Shown in pieces: positions 48,541-59,378 of a stretch of DNA of 64,000 bases (positions within the stretch are counted from its first letter, which is position 1; the number at the start of each line of letters is the position of its first letter). A program made the position numbers and the translations under genes. The DNA comes from Pachysolen tannophilus NRRL Y-2460 (Eukaryota; Ascomycota; Pichiomycetes; Alaninales; Pachysolenaceae): NCBI GenBank assembly GCA_001661245.1, contig KV454015.1:855501-919500 (forward strand), given 5' to 3'. The notes under the pieces were generated by a model. That model saw only the letters and a list, made by a program, of their open reading frames with translations. It was not told where the DNA came from and did no database searches.

Positions 48541-51312
48541 CTAAATCTTGGTCTTGAATAATCTTGTTCTCGTATAAACTTGAATGTCAACAATTAAAGA
48601 GTCCAATTCTTTAAAGTATTTTGGATCGCGAGTTAAATACCTGACTGCGTATTTGAAATGACCCAATGATAATGCCCATACAGTCAAATTTTTGTAATAG
48701 CTTAACAAAATTGCAACAATTTGTTTTGAATGGAATTTCATTAATTTGTGAATATTTTTGGAAACGGATAAAAACTTGAAGTCACGTTCACTAAATAAAT
48801 AAGCAATTGAAGATGAAGTATTGCGGCCATCAATGTATAGCTCTGTTCTTGTAATCAAGCTTTCATATAACAATAAACATGAGAGATGATAATTGATATT
48901 TATCAATGCCGATGTTTCATCTTTGAAGAGAACCATTGGAAAATTAGAGTTTAATTTTTCTCCATTTTCTGCTTCATATTTGTTATCACTATATTTATTA
49001 TATCCAATTTTCCTTAAAGACTGTGGAATTGCTTTACCAAAGCTATCGACAATTTTTTTTAACTCAATCCATTTTTTAACCATTTTTTGACTTACAAAAT
49101 CGTCCTGTGTTAGACAAAAATTTTGGTTTAGGAAATCATTAATCATTTCTAAGTCAAAAGCAGATTTTCTTAACCACCACAAATCATCTTTTTCAGCGCA
49201 AAATGATCCATCAGAACTTTTGAAATCGACATCAAAATAGCGACTCAAATACTCAGAAATCTTGGAGTTGAATAATTGATCATGTAAAGTTGAAGGAGGA
49301 GCTAATGTCAATATTGTGGTATTTGGATTTTGTAATGACCATCTGTTAGGTAATTCCCATTTCAAAGAATCCGTTAAATCGTTGATGGTGATAATCCAAA
49401 ATAGTGATTCCAAAAATTCTGTGTTTTCCAAACTATATACTTTGTTCAAATCAATTTTTTTCACATATTTTTCAGAAAGAAGAAAACTATTACTATCTCT
49501 ATTCTTCTTTTTACGGAACTGTACTTTTTTCGAATTTGCTTCATTGTTTAAAATTTCCAACAAGATAATTCTTGAACCAGTTATATGGTTTAATTGGTTG
49601 ATATCTAAAAAATCACCAGCAAAACTTTCATAAAGATTAAGCAACACAGAACTGATCAAAGTCCTTGTTAAGATTCTATTTTTTTCGCCAAGTTCCATAC
49701 TCATTTGTTTTAATGCGGTGTTATAATATTTCATGGAAAATGCAGAATCATAAGTATTTGGTTGATCACGATGCAAGTATAATGCACCACAACTCAACAT
49801 ACAGTTCATTATCATTCCACTCTCTTCGAATAATGCGATATGGGGTAATAATTTAGTAAAGAAAGGGACTGAACAATATATATCTAGCCAAGCAGAAATA
49901 TTATTGATAAAATTATCTAAAAGTAATGCGTCTAGTGGATCACAAATATAAGGATCGCTACCGTCTGATTTCTCAATATTTTCCGAATCTATTTCTAATA
50001 ACTGTGAAATGTTGAAGAATGAAGAAGAACTTGATTTTGCTTTTTCTTTCTGCAATTTTTTCATCAATGAATATAAATATTTTCTACTATAGATATTATT
50101 ATGAATAACATCAAAACTAGGAGATGTCGAGGAAGATGACGAAGATGAATCAGGTGAAGATGGAATTTCTTGGCCTTCACCCATTTGCTGAGAAGGTAGA
50201 ACGTATTGATGTTGCTGTTCTTCAAATGAACTAACAAATTGATGTCGCACGGGTGTCAAATGTGTCATACCTTGCTGTTGATACATCATTGGGGAAACAC
50301 CACTTGGTACAGACATTGGAGGGTATGTTACTACTTGCTGAGGTTGGGGAAGTGGTTGTTGTGCTAATTGTGTTAATTGTGTTTGCTGCAGTTGTTGCTG
50401 TTGTTGCGATGATGATGATGATGATGATGTTGCACCAATGGGATTATATAGTTGAGTATGTTGAATATTATGCAGATGCAATGGTGGAGGATTTTGAGAT
50501 GTGTTCATTAAAGGTTCGTAAATAACTTGAAGTGGTGGTGGAGGCAGGTTAGACGGAGTTTTGCTACTAACTGTTGGGACAGTTAAATTTGAAACAAAAC
50601 TAGGCCGTGATTGATATGCTCTGGATTGGTTTATCGAAGAATCAAATGAACCTGGTGTAGATGATTGTGATGTCGGAGTCGCGGTGCTAACTGATTGGAA
50701 ACGTGGATGCTGTGACAGATGAGAACCTTGATACAGTGTTCCAGAAGTTCTCATCATAATATTTTGTTGTGTTAAATTCATGGGCAGCTGTTGTGGTAGA
50801 ATTTGCGGTGGTACTTGCAGCTGATATATAGGTGTTTGATATTGCAGGTAATTGAGCATCCCCTGCTGCTGAGGCAAAATATGAGGTTGCTGTTGTTGCT
50901 GTTGCTGTTGTTGTTGTAAAGGTAAAGTTCTATAAGGTGAGGATGAGGAAGTTGAAGGTTGGAAATTAAACTGTTCTGGGATAAATTGTGGATGCGGTTG
51001 ATGTTGAGGTTGAGGTTGCTGCTGATATTGCTGCTGAAACTGAAGCAGAACTTGATCTTGGCCCAACCTCTGTTGTTGTAATTGTAATTGCTGCTGTAAT
51101 TGTTGCTGTTGCTGTTGCTGTTGGAAAAATGGATAAGGTTGTTGTGTATACTGTTGGTTTGGATTAATGGTAATAATCGGATGTTGGTTTAAAGCTATAT
51201 TCTGTTGTATGTCTTGTTGATTTCCAGCGGCACTTTCTTCATCTTGACTACTTGTCCTTCCCAAATTCGGGTTATAACTGGGTGTATTAGGATTGTGGTT
51301 AAACCCAGACAT
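48541..51312 (-). CDS. Poly-Q regulator with fungal transcription-factor domain, no zinc cluster
   Basis: 923 aa from ATG 51312. Residues 1-400 are Gln/Pro/Ser-rich with several poly-Q and a poly-S tract, prion-like in composition. Residues about 460-923 resemble the middle-homology region of fungal Zn2Cys6 regulators (Fungal_trans_2 style): DPLDALLLDNFINNISAWLDIYC, PFFTKLLPHIALFEESGMIMNCMLSCGALYL, YYNTALKQMS and ITGSRIILLEIL. No Zn2Cys6 cluster is present in the reading frame. Either a missing 5' exon or a true cluster-free cofactor would explain this. Both flanks are unusually long, as for tightly regulated genes. No orthologue is named. Confidence 0.75.
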   Translation of the reverse strand: MSGFNHNPNTPSYNPNLGRTSSQDEESAAGNQQDIQQNIALNQHPIITINPNQQYTQQPYPFFQQQQQQQQLQQQLQLQQQRLGQDQVLLQFQQQYQQQPQPQHQPHPQFIPEQFNFQPSTSSSSPYRTLPLQQQQQQQQQQPHILPQQQGMLNYLQYQTPIYQLQVPPQILPQQLPMNLTQQNIMMRTSGTLYQGSHLSQHPRFQSVSTATPTSQSSTPGSFDSSINQSRAYQSRPSFVSNLTVPTVSSKTPSNLPPPPLQVIYEPLMNTSQNPPPLHLHNIQHTQLYNPIGATSSSSSSSQQQQQLQQTQLTQLAQQPLPQPQQVVTYPPMSVPSGVSPMMYQQQGMTHLTPVRHQFVSSFEEQQHQYVLPSQQMGEGQEIPSSPDSSSSSSSTSPSFDVIHNNIYSRKYLYSLMKKLQKEKAKSSSSSFFNISQLLEIDSENIEKSDGSDPYICDPLDALLLDNFINNISAWLDIYCSVPFFTKLLPHIALFEESGMIMNCMLSCGALYLHRDQPNTYDSAFSMKYYNTALKQMSMELGEKNRILTRTLISSVLLNLYESFAGDFLDINQLNHITGSRIILLEILNNEANSKKVQFRKKKNRDSNSFLLSEKYVKKIDLNKVYSLENTEFLESLFWIITINDLTDSLKWELPNRWSLQNPNTTILTLAPPSTLHDQLFNSKISEYLSRYFDVDFKSSDGSFCAEKDDLWWLRKSAFDLEMINDFLNQNFCLTQDDFVSQKMVKKWIELKKIVDSFGKAIPQSLRKIGYNKYSDNKYEAENGEKLNSNFPMVLFKDETSALININYHLSCLLLYESLITRTELYIDGRNTSSSIAYLFSERDFKFLSVSKNIHKLMKFHSKQIVAILLSYYKNLTVWALSLGHFKYAVRYLTRDPKYFKELDSLIVDIQVYTRTRLFKTKI

Positions 51313-51436
51313 GTAGATATTTTTATTTTAATATTAAAACTAAAATAAAATTAAAAGTATTATAAAAAATATTATAATAAAACAGGTAAACAATAGTACC
51401 GAATTCTGTTAAATCATATAGCGAGTGCGCATAAAA

Positions 51437-51490
<54 letters not shown>

Positions 51491-53399
51491 NNNNNNNNNN
51501 NNNNNNNNNNNNNNNNNNNNNNNNNNNNNNNNNNNNNNNNNNNNNNNNNNNNNNNNNNNNNNNNNNNNNNNNNNNNNNNNNNNNNNNNNNNNNNNNNNNN
51601 NNNNNNNNNNNNNNNNNNNNNNNNNNNNNNNNNNNNNNNNNNNNNNNNNNNNNNNNNNNNNNNNNNNNNNNNNNNNNNNNNNNNNNNNNNNNNNNNNNNN
51701 NNNNNNNNNNNNNNNNNNNNNNNNNNNNNNNNNNNNNNNNNNNNNNNNNNNNNNNNNNNNNNNNNNNNNNNNNNNNNNNNNNNNNNNNNNNNNNNNNNNN
51801 NNNNNNGATTGTTGACAGGAAATCTAAGACTTAAAACCAAGGGTGATTAGTAACTTATTTTTCCAGTTCTTACCTAAGTTTTTAATTTTTTATTTAATAA
51901 AGAAGAAATAGGGGACTAGTAATGTAATATTTCAAAGCTCCACCTTCTTTAAAGAGATTATTATAAAATTATAAATATATATCTAAATATATATTTATAT
52001 ATAGGTATAGATATATATATATATATATATAATATGCAAGATAATATAATAAAAATGAATTTCGATTTAGATTGTCGAATAACAATGCCTGTCTAACTAA
52101 GAAATTACTGTGGGATAATACAGAAAAGAAAAAAAAAAATTATTAATTGACTTTAAGTAAACTTTATTCAACATCTTATTGTTATAACGTTATTTAATGT
52201 GATAACTGAACACCGCGGTGAACATTGCAGCGAAGGTAATTCTGTTAATTTCCTCCGTCCTACCTATACCTACATACCTACATTCACCTACTTCTTAATT
52301 TCTTTTTATTAATTTGCAGCAGAAGCAGTACTAGTTCCGAAAAAAGTTTATCAGAAATAGACTTTTTTTTCTTTTTTTTTTTTGATATTTTATTTTTATT
52401 TTTTATGGCTGCACTTTACGATTAAGCGTCGAACTTACTCGGTTATCTATTATTCATCTACAGGACAATACTATTTTACTTTTTAAGATGAAACATTTAT
52501 CTATTATCTACCTATCTTTTATCCATATTGCTTTAATATATTTAGTACCGACTCATCAGCTAATTTTATTTTCTGCTTTCATTTCTCTTTCCAAAGATGC
52601 AGCAGCCCTACGAAAAAACGAAAATCTTTCTCGGTTGTCGAAAGAAAAGTGTAGACGAGAGAAGAAAAAATTTTTTTCTTTTTTTTTCTTTTTCCTTCTT
52701 TCAAAGTTTATTTTAAAAATCTCGTTTGATTTTTTTTTTTGCTATTTAAAAGCAAAAAAGGCTCGAAGTAAAAAACCAATCAAGAATCAATCTCAAAATC
52801 ACAATCATTCTTAAAAATAAGGTGCAAGGTCTTAATGTGTAAGTAAAACAAAAAAAAAAAAAATAAGGAAAAGTAGATGTCATGTACTTTTACGCCTCAA
52901 TAGTTTTTTTCGTTACATGTGATTGCATTATGTGATCAATAACGTACCAAGAAAAAATGCGAATATATGCTCAGTCTAAACTATTTTTTTAATTTTTAAT
53001 TTCATTTTATTTTACGTTATTTTCATAAGCATTTTATTGAATGTGATAGGACCAGATTTGAAGTTATGTTTGACATGCAGCACATGCCTTATTCAAAACG
53101 AAAAAGTTCCAAGATAATTCTATTATCTCTAATCTTCAATTTTTATTGTTTTCAAGTATAAATATGAATTTATGCACCTTAATTAAGAGAGAAATCTTGT
53201 CATATGCAAGGAAAAAAAAATAAAAAAAAATAAAAAAAAAACTTTACCCTGGTTACATATTGTTAAAGACCGAAGAAAAATTTCTATTTTTTTTTTTTTT
53301 TTAATTACTTTCCTTCCTTTTTGGCCTAAAATGGATTATTTCAAAGTTAAAAATAAAAAGTACATGAATTATTATTATATTGTTTGTCTATTTAGTAAC
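51313..53399. other. 2 kb upstream region of the poly-Q regulator, with assembly gap
   Basis: Holds a 53-base A run (51438-51490), unresolved bases (51491-51806), TA repeats (52010-52031) and many T tracts. A 108-codon frame (52488-52814) is Lys/Phe-rich low complexity and not believed. The long region is probably regulatory. Confidence 0.5.
51491..51806. other. Assembly gap (316 N) behind a poly-A run
   Basis: The gap follows 53 uninterrupted A bases (51438-51490), so the assembler probably stopped at the homopolymer. Open frames across it are artefacts. Confidence 0.99.
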
Positions 53400-54779
53400 T
53401 TAAAACTTTTCTCTATTAACAGAATATACACTGGGGAAAGCTATTGAGCTTGCAAATTTTATCAATTTTAACCTGGAGAAAATATGTCCTTTAATTAATT
53501 TTTGATCTATTAGACTGACTAGAACGTTTTCTACTATTAAGTCGTCAATCATTTCTGTATTTTGAAATGTAGATGGAAGAAATATCTTGTATGCATAATA
53601 TGTTTCATCTAAATTATCATTCAATAATGAAACTGTTAGGCCAGTTTTAATTGAATCAAATGATAACGTATTTCTTGTCAAATCTCTACAATTCAAATAA
53701 ACTTTATAAACCAAATTTCTTAATATGATTATTCTTATTCTTTGTATGAATAATATTGATAATTTTTCATTTTTCATAAAATGATCATGTTGTATTAAAT
53801 AATTATTAAATTTTTGGAAATCTCCATTTTTCACATATTTTGTTATAGGTAAATAAAATAAGAGTAAATTTTGAATCTTGTCATTATTAAATTTTTGTAA
53901 TAATATTGAAAATTCTTGTAAATTAGGAAATTTACCTATTAATATTGCACATGGTAATAAATACTTTAAAATTATTAATACATTTTTCAGTGGACAAGTA
54001 TATATGTTTAAATTGTTAAAACACCAATAAAATTCATCAAAACTTTTAATTAAATCATTTTGGAAAAGATAAAATTTCCCAATTAAAAATCTATAATTAA
54101 TTTTATTAGATTTTGTTAAATTGTTAAATTTTATATTTAAATTCTTAATATTTGTTAAAATATTATTACATAATTTGGGTTTATCAATTAAAAAATAAAT
54201 TTTCATCAATTTAATTGCAACAAATGATATAACATTTTCATCAATAACAGTTTTAGAAATTATCAATTTGGTAAATATTGATAATAATAATTCAGTCAAA
54301 TACTCTAACCGACAAAATTTTTTATAATTCTTATTAATCATTAATAATTTTCCATCAATCTTTACAAGTAAAGGTATAAGGAAATTTGTTAACCTAATTA
54401 AAGTTTGTTGGAAAAGTTTGATTAATTCTTTATTTTCAAAACATTTAGATAAATTCTTAAAATATGCTAAAATAATATCTATTGATTGTAAAATAGACCA
54501 AGGATTAAAATTTTGAACAAATTTTAAATAACTAAGAATTAATCGGTTAAAATTGTTATATTTATTACCTAAAAATTCTTGAGATTCAATCTTATTTAAA
54601 AGTACTTCATCATTTAAACCATTATTTGAATTTAAATCTTTCTGTAAACTAGCAATCTTAACATCGTTTAAATTCGATAATGACAAGAAATTTGATAGAT
54701 TTAATTCACAGTCTTTAGCAGGAAGCTTCAAATAATTATGAATTGAAACAAAAAATGATTCCAAATCAAACGACGACAT
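53400..54779 (-). CDS. CSN12: PCI-domain protein, Csn12-like (Thp1 possible)
   Basis: 459 aa from ATG 54779. All-helical PCI-domain protein of the Csn12/PCID2/Thp1 family. Signs: NYRFLIGKFYLFQNDLIKSFDEFYWCF (about 228-255), then NVLIILKYLLPCAILIGKFP, LRNLVYKVYL, and the winged-helix end VLVSLIDQKLIKGHIF with SIAFPSV near the tail. S. cerevisiae Csn12 links to the COP9 signalosome and mRNA handling; Thp1 is the TREX-2 partner of Sac3, also in this window. The RFLIGKFYL pattern and tail favour Csn12. The sequence is very Asn/Lys/Ile-rich. Confidence 0.7.
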   Translation of the reverse strand: MSSFDLESFFVSIHNYLKLPAKDCELNLSNFLSLSNLNDVKIASLQKDLNSNNGLNDEVLLNKIESQEFLGNKYNNFNRLILSYLKFVQNFNPWSILQSIDIILAYFKNLSKCFENKELIKLFQQTLIRLTNFLIPLLVKIDGKLLMINKNYKKFCRLEYLTELLLSIFTKLIISKTVIDENVISFVAIKLMKIYFLIDKPKLCNNILTNIKNLNIKFNNLTKSNKINYRFLIGKFYLFQNDLIKSFDEFYWCFNNLNIYTCPLKNVLIILKYLLPCAILIGKFPNLQEFSILLQKFNNDKIQNLLLFYLPITKYVKNGDFQKFNNYLIQHDHFMKNEKLSILFIQRIRIIILRNLVYKVYLNCRDLTRNTLSFDSIKTGLTVSLLNDNLDETYYAYKIFLPSTFQNTEMIDDLIVENVLVSLIDQKLIKGHIFSRLKLIKFASSIAFPSVYSVNREKF

Positions 54780-55192
54780 TGGGTTTCAATAAATCATATT
54801 TGATCAATTGATGAATTTTTGTTTCACATCTTCATCTTCCTTCATCTTGATTTTAGCTTTCTTTTTTTAAAATTATGGTCGTGCTCGAAAAAACAAAATG
54901 TGCGTACGCACTTTAAAAAAAACGCGCACAAATTGTGGGCACAAAATTGCACAAAGTGCGCAGCATTTTTTTTTATTTTTATTTTTTTTTGCTTTGTAAG
55001 AGCTCGTCTCGTCTATAGCTAGCCAGATACTGGTTTGGTTACCTGCTGTTTTATGAAAACTACCACCACCATCAAAAACACCACCAACACTAGAATCACC
55101 ATTAGCATCTAGTGTTACCGAGACTAAGTTTGTTTTGTTATTCTTTGAGTGATAATTTTTCATTTTGGTAGATATTTCTTAATTCATGAAAG
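54780..55192. other. Divergent promoter CSN12-like/UPF3
   Basis: Has two GTGCGCA-type strings (about 54899-54908 and 54954-54961) and a T run. A 96-codon minus-strand frame (54873-55163) overlaps it; Gly/Ser-rich and not believed. Confidence 0.4.
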
Positions 55193-56506
55193 ATGAATAT
55201 TGCTTCAGAAAGAGTTCCCGGTGCTAATAGAAAGCCCATAGTTTTGAAAAGAACTCAGGTACAAAAAAAACTGGCAACAGCATCATCATCATCAACAACA
55301 ACAACAACAGCAACATCATCAACATCGTCGTCATCGCTGAATAACAATAGTAATAATTCGAAGAAACCCTCATTGAAGATTGTGGTCAGACTTCTTCCGC
55401 CTAACTTGGTGCTGGATGATTTTTTCAAACAGATTTCGAATGAAGTAAATCAAGATACTATTGATGATAAGTATTATGTTCAGGGGAAATATTCATCAAA
55501 GCCATTTGAGCTTCCAACATATTCAAGAGCTTACATTTTGTTTAAATCGGAAAATTATTTAAATAATTTCAAAAAGAGATCATATGAGCCTGATTTTATA
55601 TTTAAAAATAGTTTACAAGAAGATAATGAATTACCACAAGAGGTACTACTGGAAAAACTGATAAAACAAGGAAAAGAACAAAATTTTAATCAAGATGAAC
55701 AATTTAGACCTATTGTTGAGATGGCATTATATGAAAAGATGACAAGTCGAAACCTGCTAAAATTCAGTAATAAAATGAATAACAGTTTAAGGGACGATCC
55801 AGTTTTCAAGATTTTTCAAAATTGGATTCAAAATAAAGATAAGGAAGAAGAACCAGAATCATTTATAAGGAAAAATATAGAATTGATAAAGGAAGCAGAA
55901 AGAAAAAAACGTTTGCTGAAAAAGCAGGAACTGGTAAAATTAAAGAGATCTTTGAATAAGGCCAAGAAATCTCAAAAGTCTACAGAAACACAAAAACTGG
56001 ATTCAAAGAAACAGAAAAAACTTAATGCTAAGGGAGCGAAAAAAGTAAATGATCATGGACCAAAAAAAAACAGCGACGCTACCGTAGAAAAGAAGAAATT
56101 GGGAAATAGGAAAGAAGATGTGTCTACCAAGAATAATAATAATAACAACAACAACAACAACAGTAATAATGTTAAAAAGTCAGAGAATCGCCATAAGCAT
56201 AGAACTCTGAATAAAAAGAAAGAACCAAATTCGACAGCACCAGAAAATTCTTCCCAAATATCTTCAGCCCCACCAAATAATAAAAGCAACAACAAGAAAC
56301 AATCTCACCCAAAGAAGGAAAAACCTGACAATAATGTTGTTAAGAATGCACACACTAAAAGAGGTCCACGTAAGAAAAAAAATAATAGTTCAGGTAATAA
56401 TAATGATGGATCTAGTATGACTGATGTAAATAGATTAAATGACGAAGGAAAAAAATTACAAAAGCCAAAGATATTGAAAAGAGCTACACCTCCTTCAACG
56501 GAATGA
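55193..56506 (+). CDS. UPF3: Nonsense-mediated decay factor Upf3
   Basis: 437 aa from ATG 55193. Upf3 joins Upf1 and Upf2 to degrade mRNAs with early stop codons and shuttles between nucleus and cytoplasm. The Smg4/Upf3 RNP-like domain spans about 62-210: LKIVVRLLPPNLVLDDFFKQ, YYVQGKYSSKPFELPTYSRAYILF and FRPIVEMALYEKM. The C-terminal half is a Lys/Asn-rich tail with several NLS-like patches (ERKKRLLKKQ, RKKIN style) and poly-N. CTG codons cluster in the Ser- and Lys-rich parts; one follows PPNLV in the domain, where Leu is not expected. Confidence 0.88.
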   Translation: MNIASERVPGANRKPIVLKRTQVQKKLATASSSSTTTTTATSSTSSSSLNNNSNNSKKPSLKIVVRLLPPNLVLDDFFKQISNEVNQDTIDDKYYVQGKYSSKPFELPTYSRAYILFKSENYLNNFKKRSYEPDFIFKNSLQEDNELPQEVLLEKLIKQGKEQNFNQDEQFRPIVEMALYEKMTSRNLLKFSNKMNNSLRDDPVFKIFQNWIQNKDKEEEPESFIRKNIELIKEAERKKRLLKKQELVKLKRSLNKAKKSQKSTETQKLDSKKQKKLNAKGAKKVNDHGPKKNSDATVEKKKLGNRKEDVSTKNNNNNNNNNNSNNVKKSENRHKHRTLNKKKEPNSTAPENSSQISSAPPNNKSNNKKQSHPKKEKPDNNVVKNAHTKRGPRKKKNNSSGNNNDGSSMTDVNRLNDEGKKLQKPKILKRATPPSTE

Positions 56507-56908
56507 AAATTACATGCTATAGTATATAGAATTGGAAAAAAAGAAAAAAAAACTTTAAATTTATCTCAATTACTTTTTCATAGATTAACAGATTAGTAAA
56601 ATAATTTGCTGTAAATATTAATCGTAAAAAGTATATATATTAAAAAAATTTAACATCCACATCAAAAAGAAAAAAAAAAGAAAAAAAAATAAAGCCTACT
56701 TATAAGTAATCAAAATCATAAACTATCAACAAGATTATTAAAAAGAAAAATTGAAAACAACAACAAAAAAAAAAAGAAACATCTTCAACAGATTTATACA
56801 GTTCAGATTCATTTTTATTAAGTTTCTTAATTTTTGATTTTTTTTTTTTTTTTTTTTTATTTATTTATTTATTATTATTTGTTTATCCTCATGTCCCTTC
56901 AAACCAAA
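56507..56908. other. Convergent 3' region UPF3/RPN4
   Basis: A-rich then T-rich sequence with ATTT repeats at about 56858-56882. No gene was seen. Confidence 0.5.
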
Positions 56909-58489
56909 CTAATTCACTTCAATGTATTCAACATTTTCCTTTGCTTTCTTTATGGCATCAGTTGCCTCCACACCTGTCAACCCATGTTTAACTCTGATGT
57001 GTCTAGATAATGCATCACCACGACTAAATGTCTTTTTTGCAGCTCTGATATTTTTTGTTTTATTGTAATCGTCTTCACAGAGAGTACATTTATAAATTTT
57101 CTTTCTTTCCGCATGAATTGTTTCTTGATGTCTAACCAAGTCATAAGGTCTTGAAAATTGTTTCAAGCAAGTTTTATTAGTTAACGGATTAATTAAAAAA
57201 CATTGATGAACACCGTCATTACCTTTCGGAGTGTTCATAGATGACTTTCTTCTTTGTCTATTTAAAGAATCTTCATTTGAAGAAATTTCAAAATCAATCT
57301 CATGTTTTGAAGGAACAACTTCAACTGACGAGGAAGATGAAGAAGATGAAGAGTTTGGTGGGGTTTCTAATGACAAAGTTTCATTTTTTAAAGGAACATG
57401 ATTATTAGTAAATGGTGCTTGATTGCTGTTATCATCTTCTATCTTTATATGATGCTGCAGTTGCTCAATATCATTATTATTGTCCCCTTTACCGAGATGT
57501 GTATCTTTTGATTGTGGAGTTATGGGCAAGATATCATCGACATTAAACGATAAGGGAGAAGAACGTAACAGTCCACCTGCCGATTTAGAAGCAGTACTTG
57601 TTGTATATAAATCGTCATCTTCATTAATGGTTGTTGAAGGAGGACTAAAAGATTGATCATTTTGAAGACCAAAATCGGTATCCATTAAGTCGTCCTCATC
57701 TTCATCTTCATCATCCTCGTCTTCATCTTCAGATAATTCCTCGTTGAATAATTCCTCGGGTGTCAAATAAACTTTTGACTCCTCCGGTAATATGTAAAAA
57801 TGAGAATCACTTTGACCACTAAATAATCCATTAGACAGAGCACCTCCCAACATCAACTCTTCGGGTAATTTCAAATGAGCATCTCTTGGCGACACCGTTA
57901 AAGGATCATCTATATGCTGGATTGGAAATCCGAAATTCTGTTGCAGATAATGATGAAGATTATATTGCTGTGGGTGCTGCTGGCTGTGGTGATTATGATG
58001 CTGATTCTGCTGCTGTTGTTGCTGTTGTTGATGTTGCTGATGATGGGTTTGATGATTTTGATGACTTTGATGATTTTGATGCTGCTGATTCTGATGATGA
58101 TGATGATTATTAAATGTGTTGAAGATCAGAGGATTAGCATAAAGGTTAAACGGTTGCACCGAATCACTTCTATCATCATTTGTAGTACTAGTATAAAAAT
58201 CCTCCAAGTTCTCATCATCCTCATTTCCAGAAAACATCTCCTCATCTTCATCGTTTATCAACAGCGGGGTATCAAGCAACAAGTTATGATGCTGAATCAT
58301 AGAATCAGGAATTGATAAATATTCCTGCGAAGAATTTTTTTGAAGTTGATGATGATTCAATAAAGCATGTGGAAGTAAAGGACTAGAAGAATTCGATCTA
58401 CCGTTAGAACCCGGTATATGGTATAATTCATCTTCCATCACATCTGTTAAAGTCCTTCTTAACTTTGGTAAATTAGCTAATGATGCCAT
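56909..58489 (-). CDS. RPN4: Proteasome-gene transcription factor Rpn4
   Basis: 526 aa from ATG 58489 (MASLANLPKLRRTL); upstream in-frame codons have no ATG. Rpn4 activates proteasome genes through PACE sites and is itself degraded by the proteasome. The C-terminus has the Rpn4 C2H2 pair: first CFLINPLTNKTC...FSRPYDLVRHQETIH, second CTLCEDD with a long spacer to FSRGDALSRHIRVKHG, as in yeast. Acidic activation regions (EDEDEDDEDEDEDD) and a His/Gln-rich stretch at about 125-175 precede. The N-terminal 15 residues are hydrophobic/basic like the known degron. Heat-shock and Yap1-type sites lie upstream. Confidence 0.92.
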   Translation of the reverse strand: MASLANLPKLRRTLTDVMEDELYHIPGSNGRSNSSSPLLPHALLNHHQLQKNSSQEYLSIPDSMIQHHNLLLDTPLLINDEDEEMFSGNEDDENLEDFYTSTTNDDRSDSVQPFNLYANPLIFNTFNNHHHHQNQQHQNHQSHQNHQTHHQQHQQQQQQQQNQHHNHHSQQHPQQYNLHHYLQQNFGFPIQHIDDPLTVSPRDAHLKLPEELMLGGALSNGLFSGQSDSHFYILPEESKVYLTPEELFNEELSEDEDEDDEDEDEDDLMDTDFGLQNDQSFSPPSTTINEDDDLYTTSTASKSAGGLLRSSPLSFNVDDILPITPQSKDTHLGKGDNNNDIEQLQHHIKIEDDNSNQAPFTNNHVPLKNETLSLETPPNSSSSSSSSSVEVVPSKHEIDFEISSNEDSLNRQRRKSSMNTPKGNDGVHQCFLINPLTNKTCLKQFSRPYDLVRHQETIHAERKKIYKCTLCEDDYNKTKNIRAAKKTFSRGDALSRHIRVKHGLTGVEATDAIKKAKENVEYIEVN

Positions 58490-59347
58490 ATTCAAAAAAA
58501 AAAATAAAGAAAAAATATCCAAATAATTTAAAACTAATCAAAAAATAATAATTCTTTTCTAACGGCGTTTAATTTTTTTTGTTTTTTTTTTATATAATCA
58601 ATAAAAATTGGGTTGCTTGCTATCTTTTAACGCCAATTCAAACAGATCTCTCTTTTTTAATACGAGACCCGAATCAAACCAATAATAAAGAATAAAAGAA
58701 AAAGAAAAATAAAAAAAAATAAAAAAAAGATCAATATATAAAAAAATGTAAAGTAATAATTTAAAAAATATATATATATATATATATTATTTGTTTGATT
58801 GTATTATTTACTAATTTTAAATAAGACAAATAAAAAAAACAAAAAACAGTGACTAATTAATAATGTCAAACTCCTTTAATTCCTTAAAGTCTTTGTCTTT
58901 TCCTCATTTATTTTTTCGCTATAAATGGACTTGTTACCGAATGCGGCAATTATCTTTGTTTCAGTTACAGAACCTTCTAGAACTTTAGTGACAGAATACA
59001 CGACTACAAGGATTGAAATTTAAGAGAGAACGAGAGATAGATAAAGAAAAAGCGCTTTCACTATCGCATGTGCGTGTGCACTTAGTAACGCAAAAAAAGA
59101 AAAAGAAAATGAAAAACTTAGAAAAGAGAGCGCGCAGATACTCTTTTACAAGTAACATTTTCTTCTCGGAAATAAGTATGATCCTAGAAGTAATGTCCGA
59201 GAGATAGAAAATATTGGAGATCAAATTGACTCAATTTTACGTCAATACCATACATAAAATAGTTATATAATGAATGAACATATAATTAATAATAGTTATA
59301 GCAGAAATTTGTAGTTTCCCTCCGGTAACTCTCAGTAAACAAAAATG

Positions 59348-59378
<31 letters not shown>

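Noticed and set aside
51409-51850. Frames crossing the N gap
   Set aside because: Artefacts of ambiguous bases.
52488-52814. 108-codon plus-strand frame in the regulator promoter
   Set aside because: Lys/Phe-rich, made of A and T tracts, no domain.
54873-55163. 96-codon minus-strand frame in the CSN12/UPF3 promoter
   Set aside because: Starts with ATG but turns into Lys/Asn and Cys low complexity; lies in a short divergent promoter.
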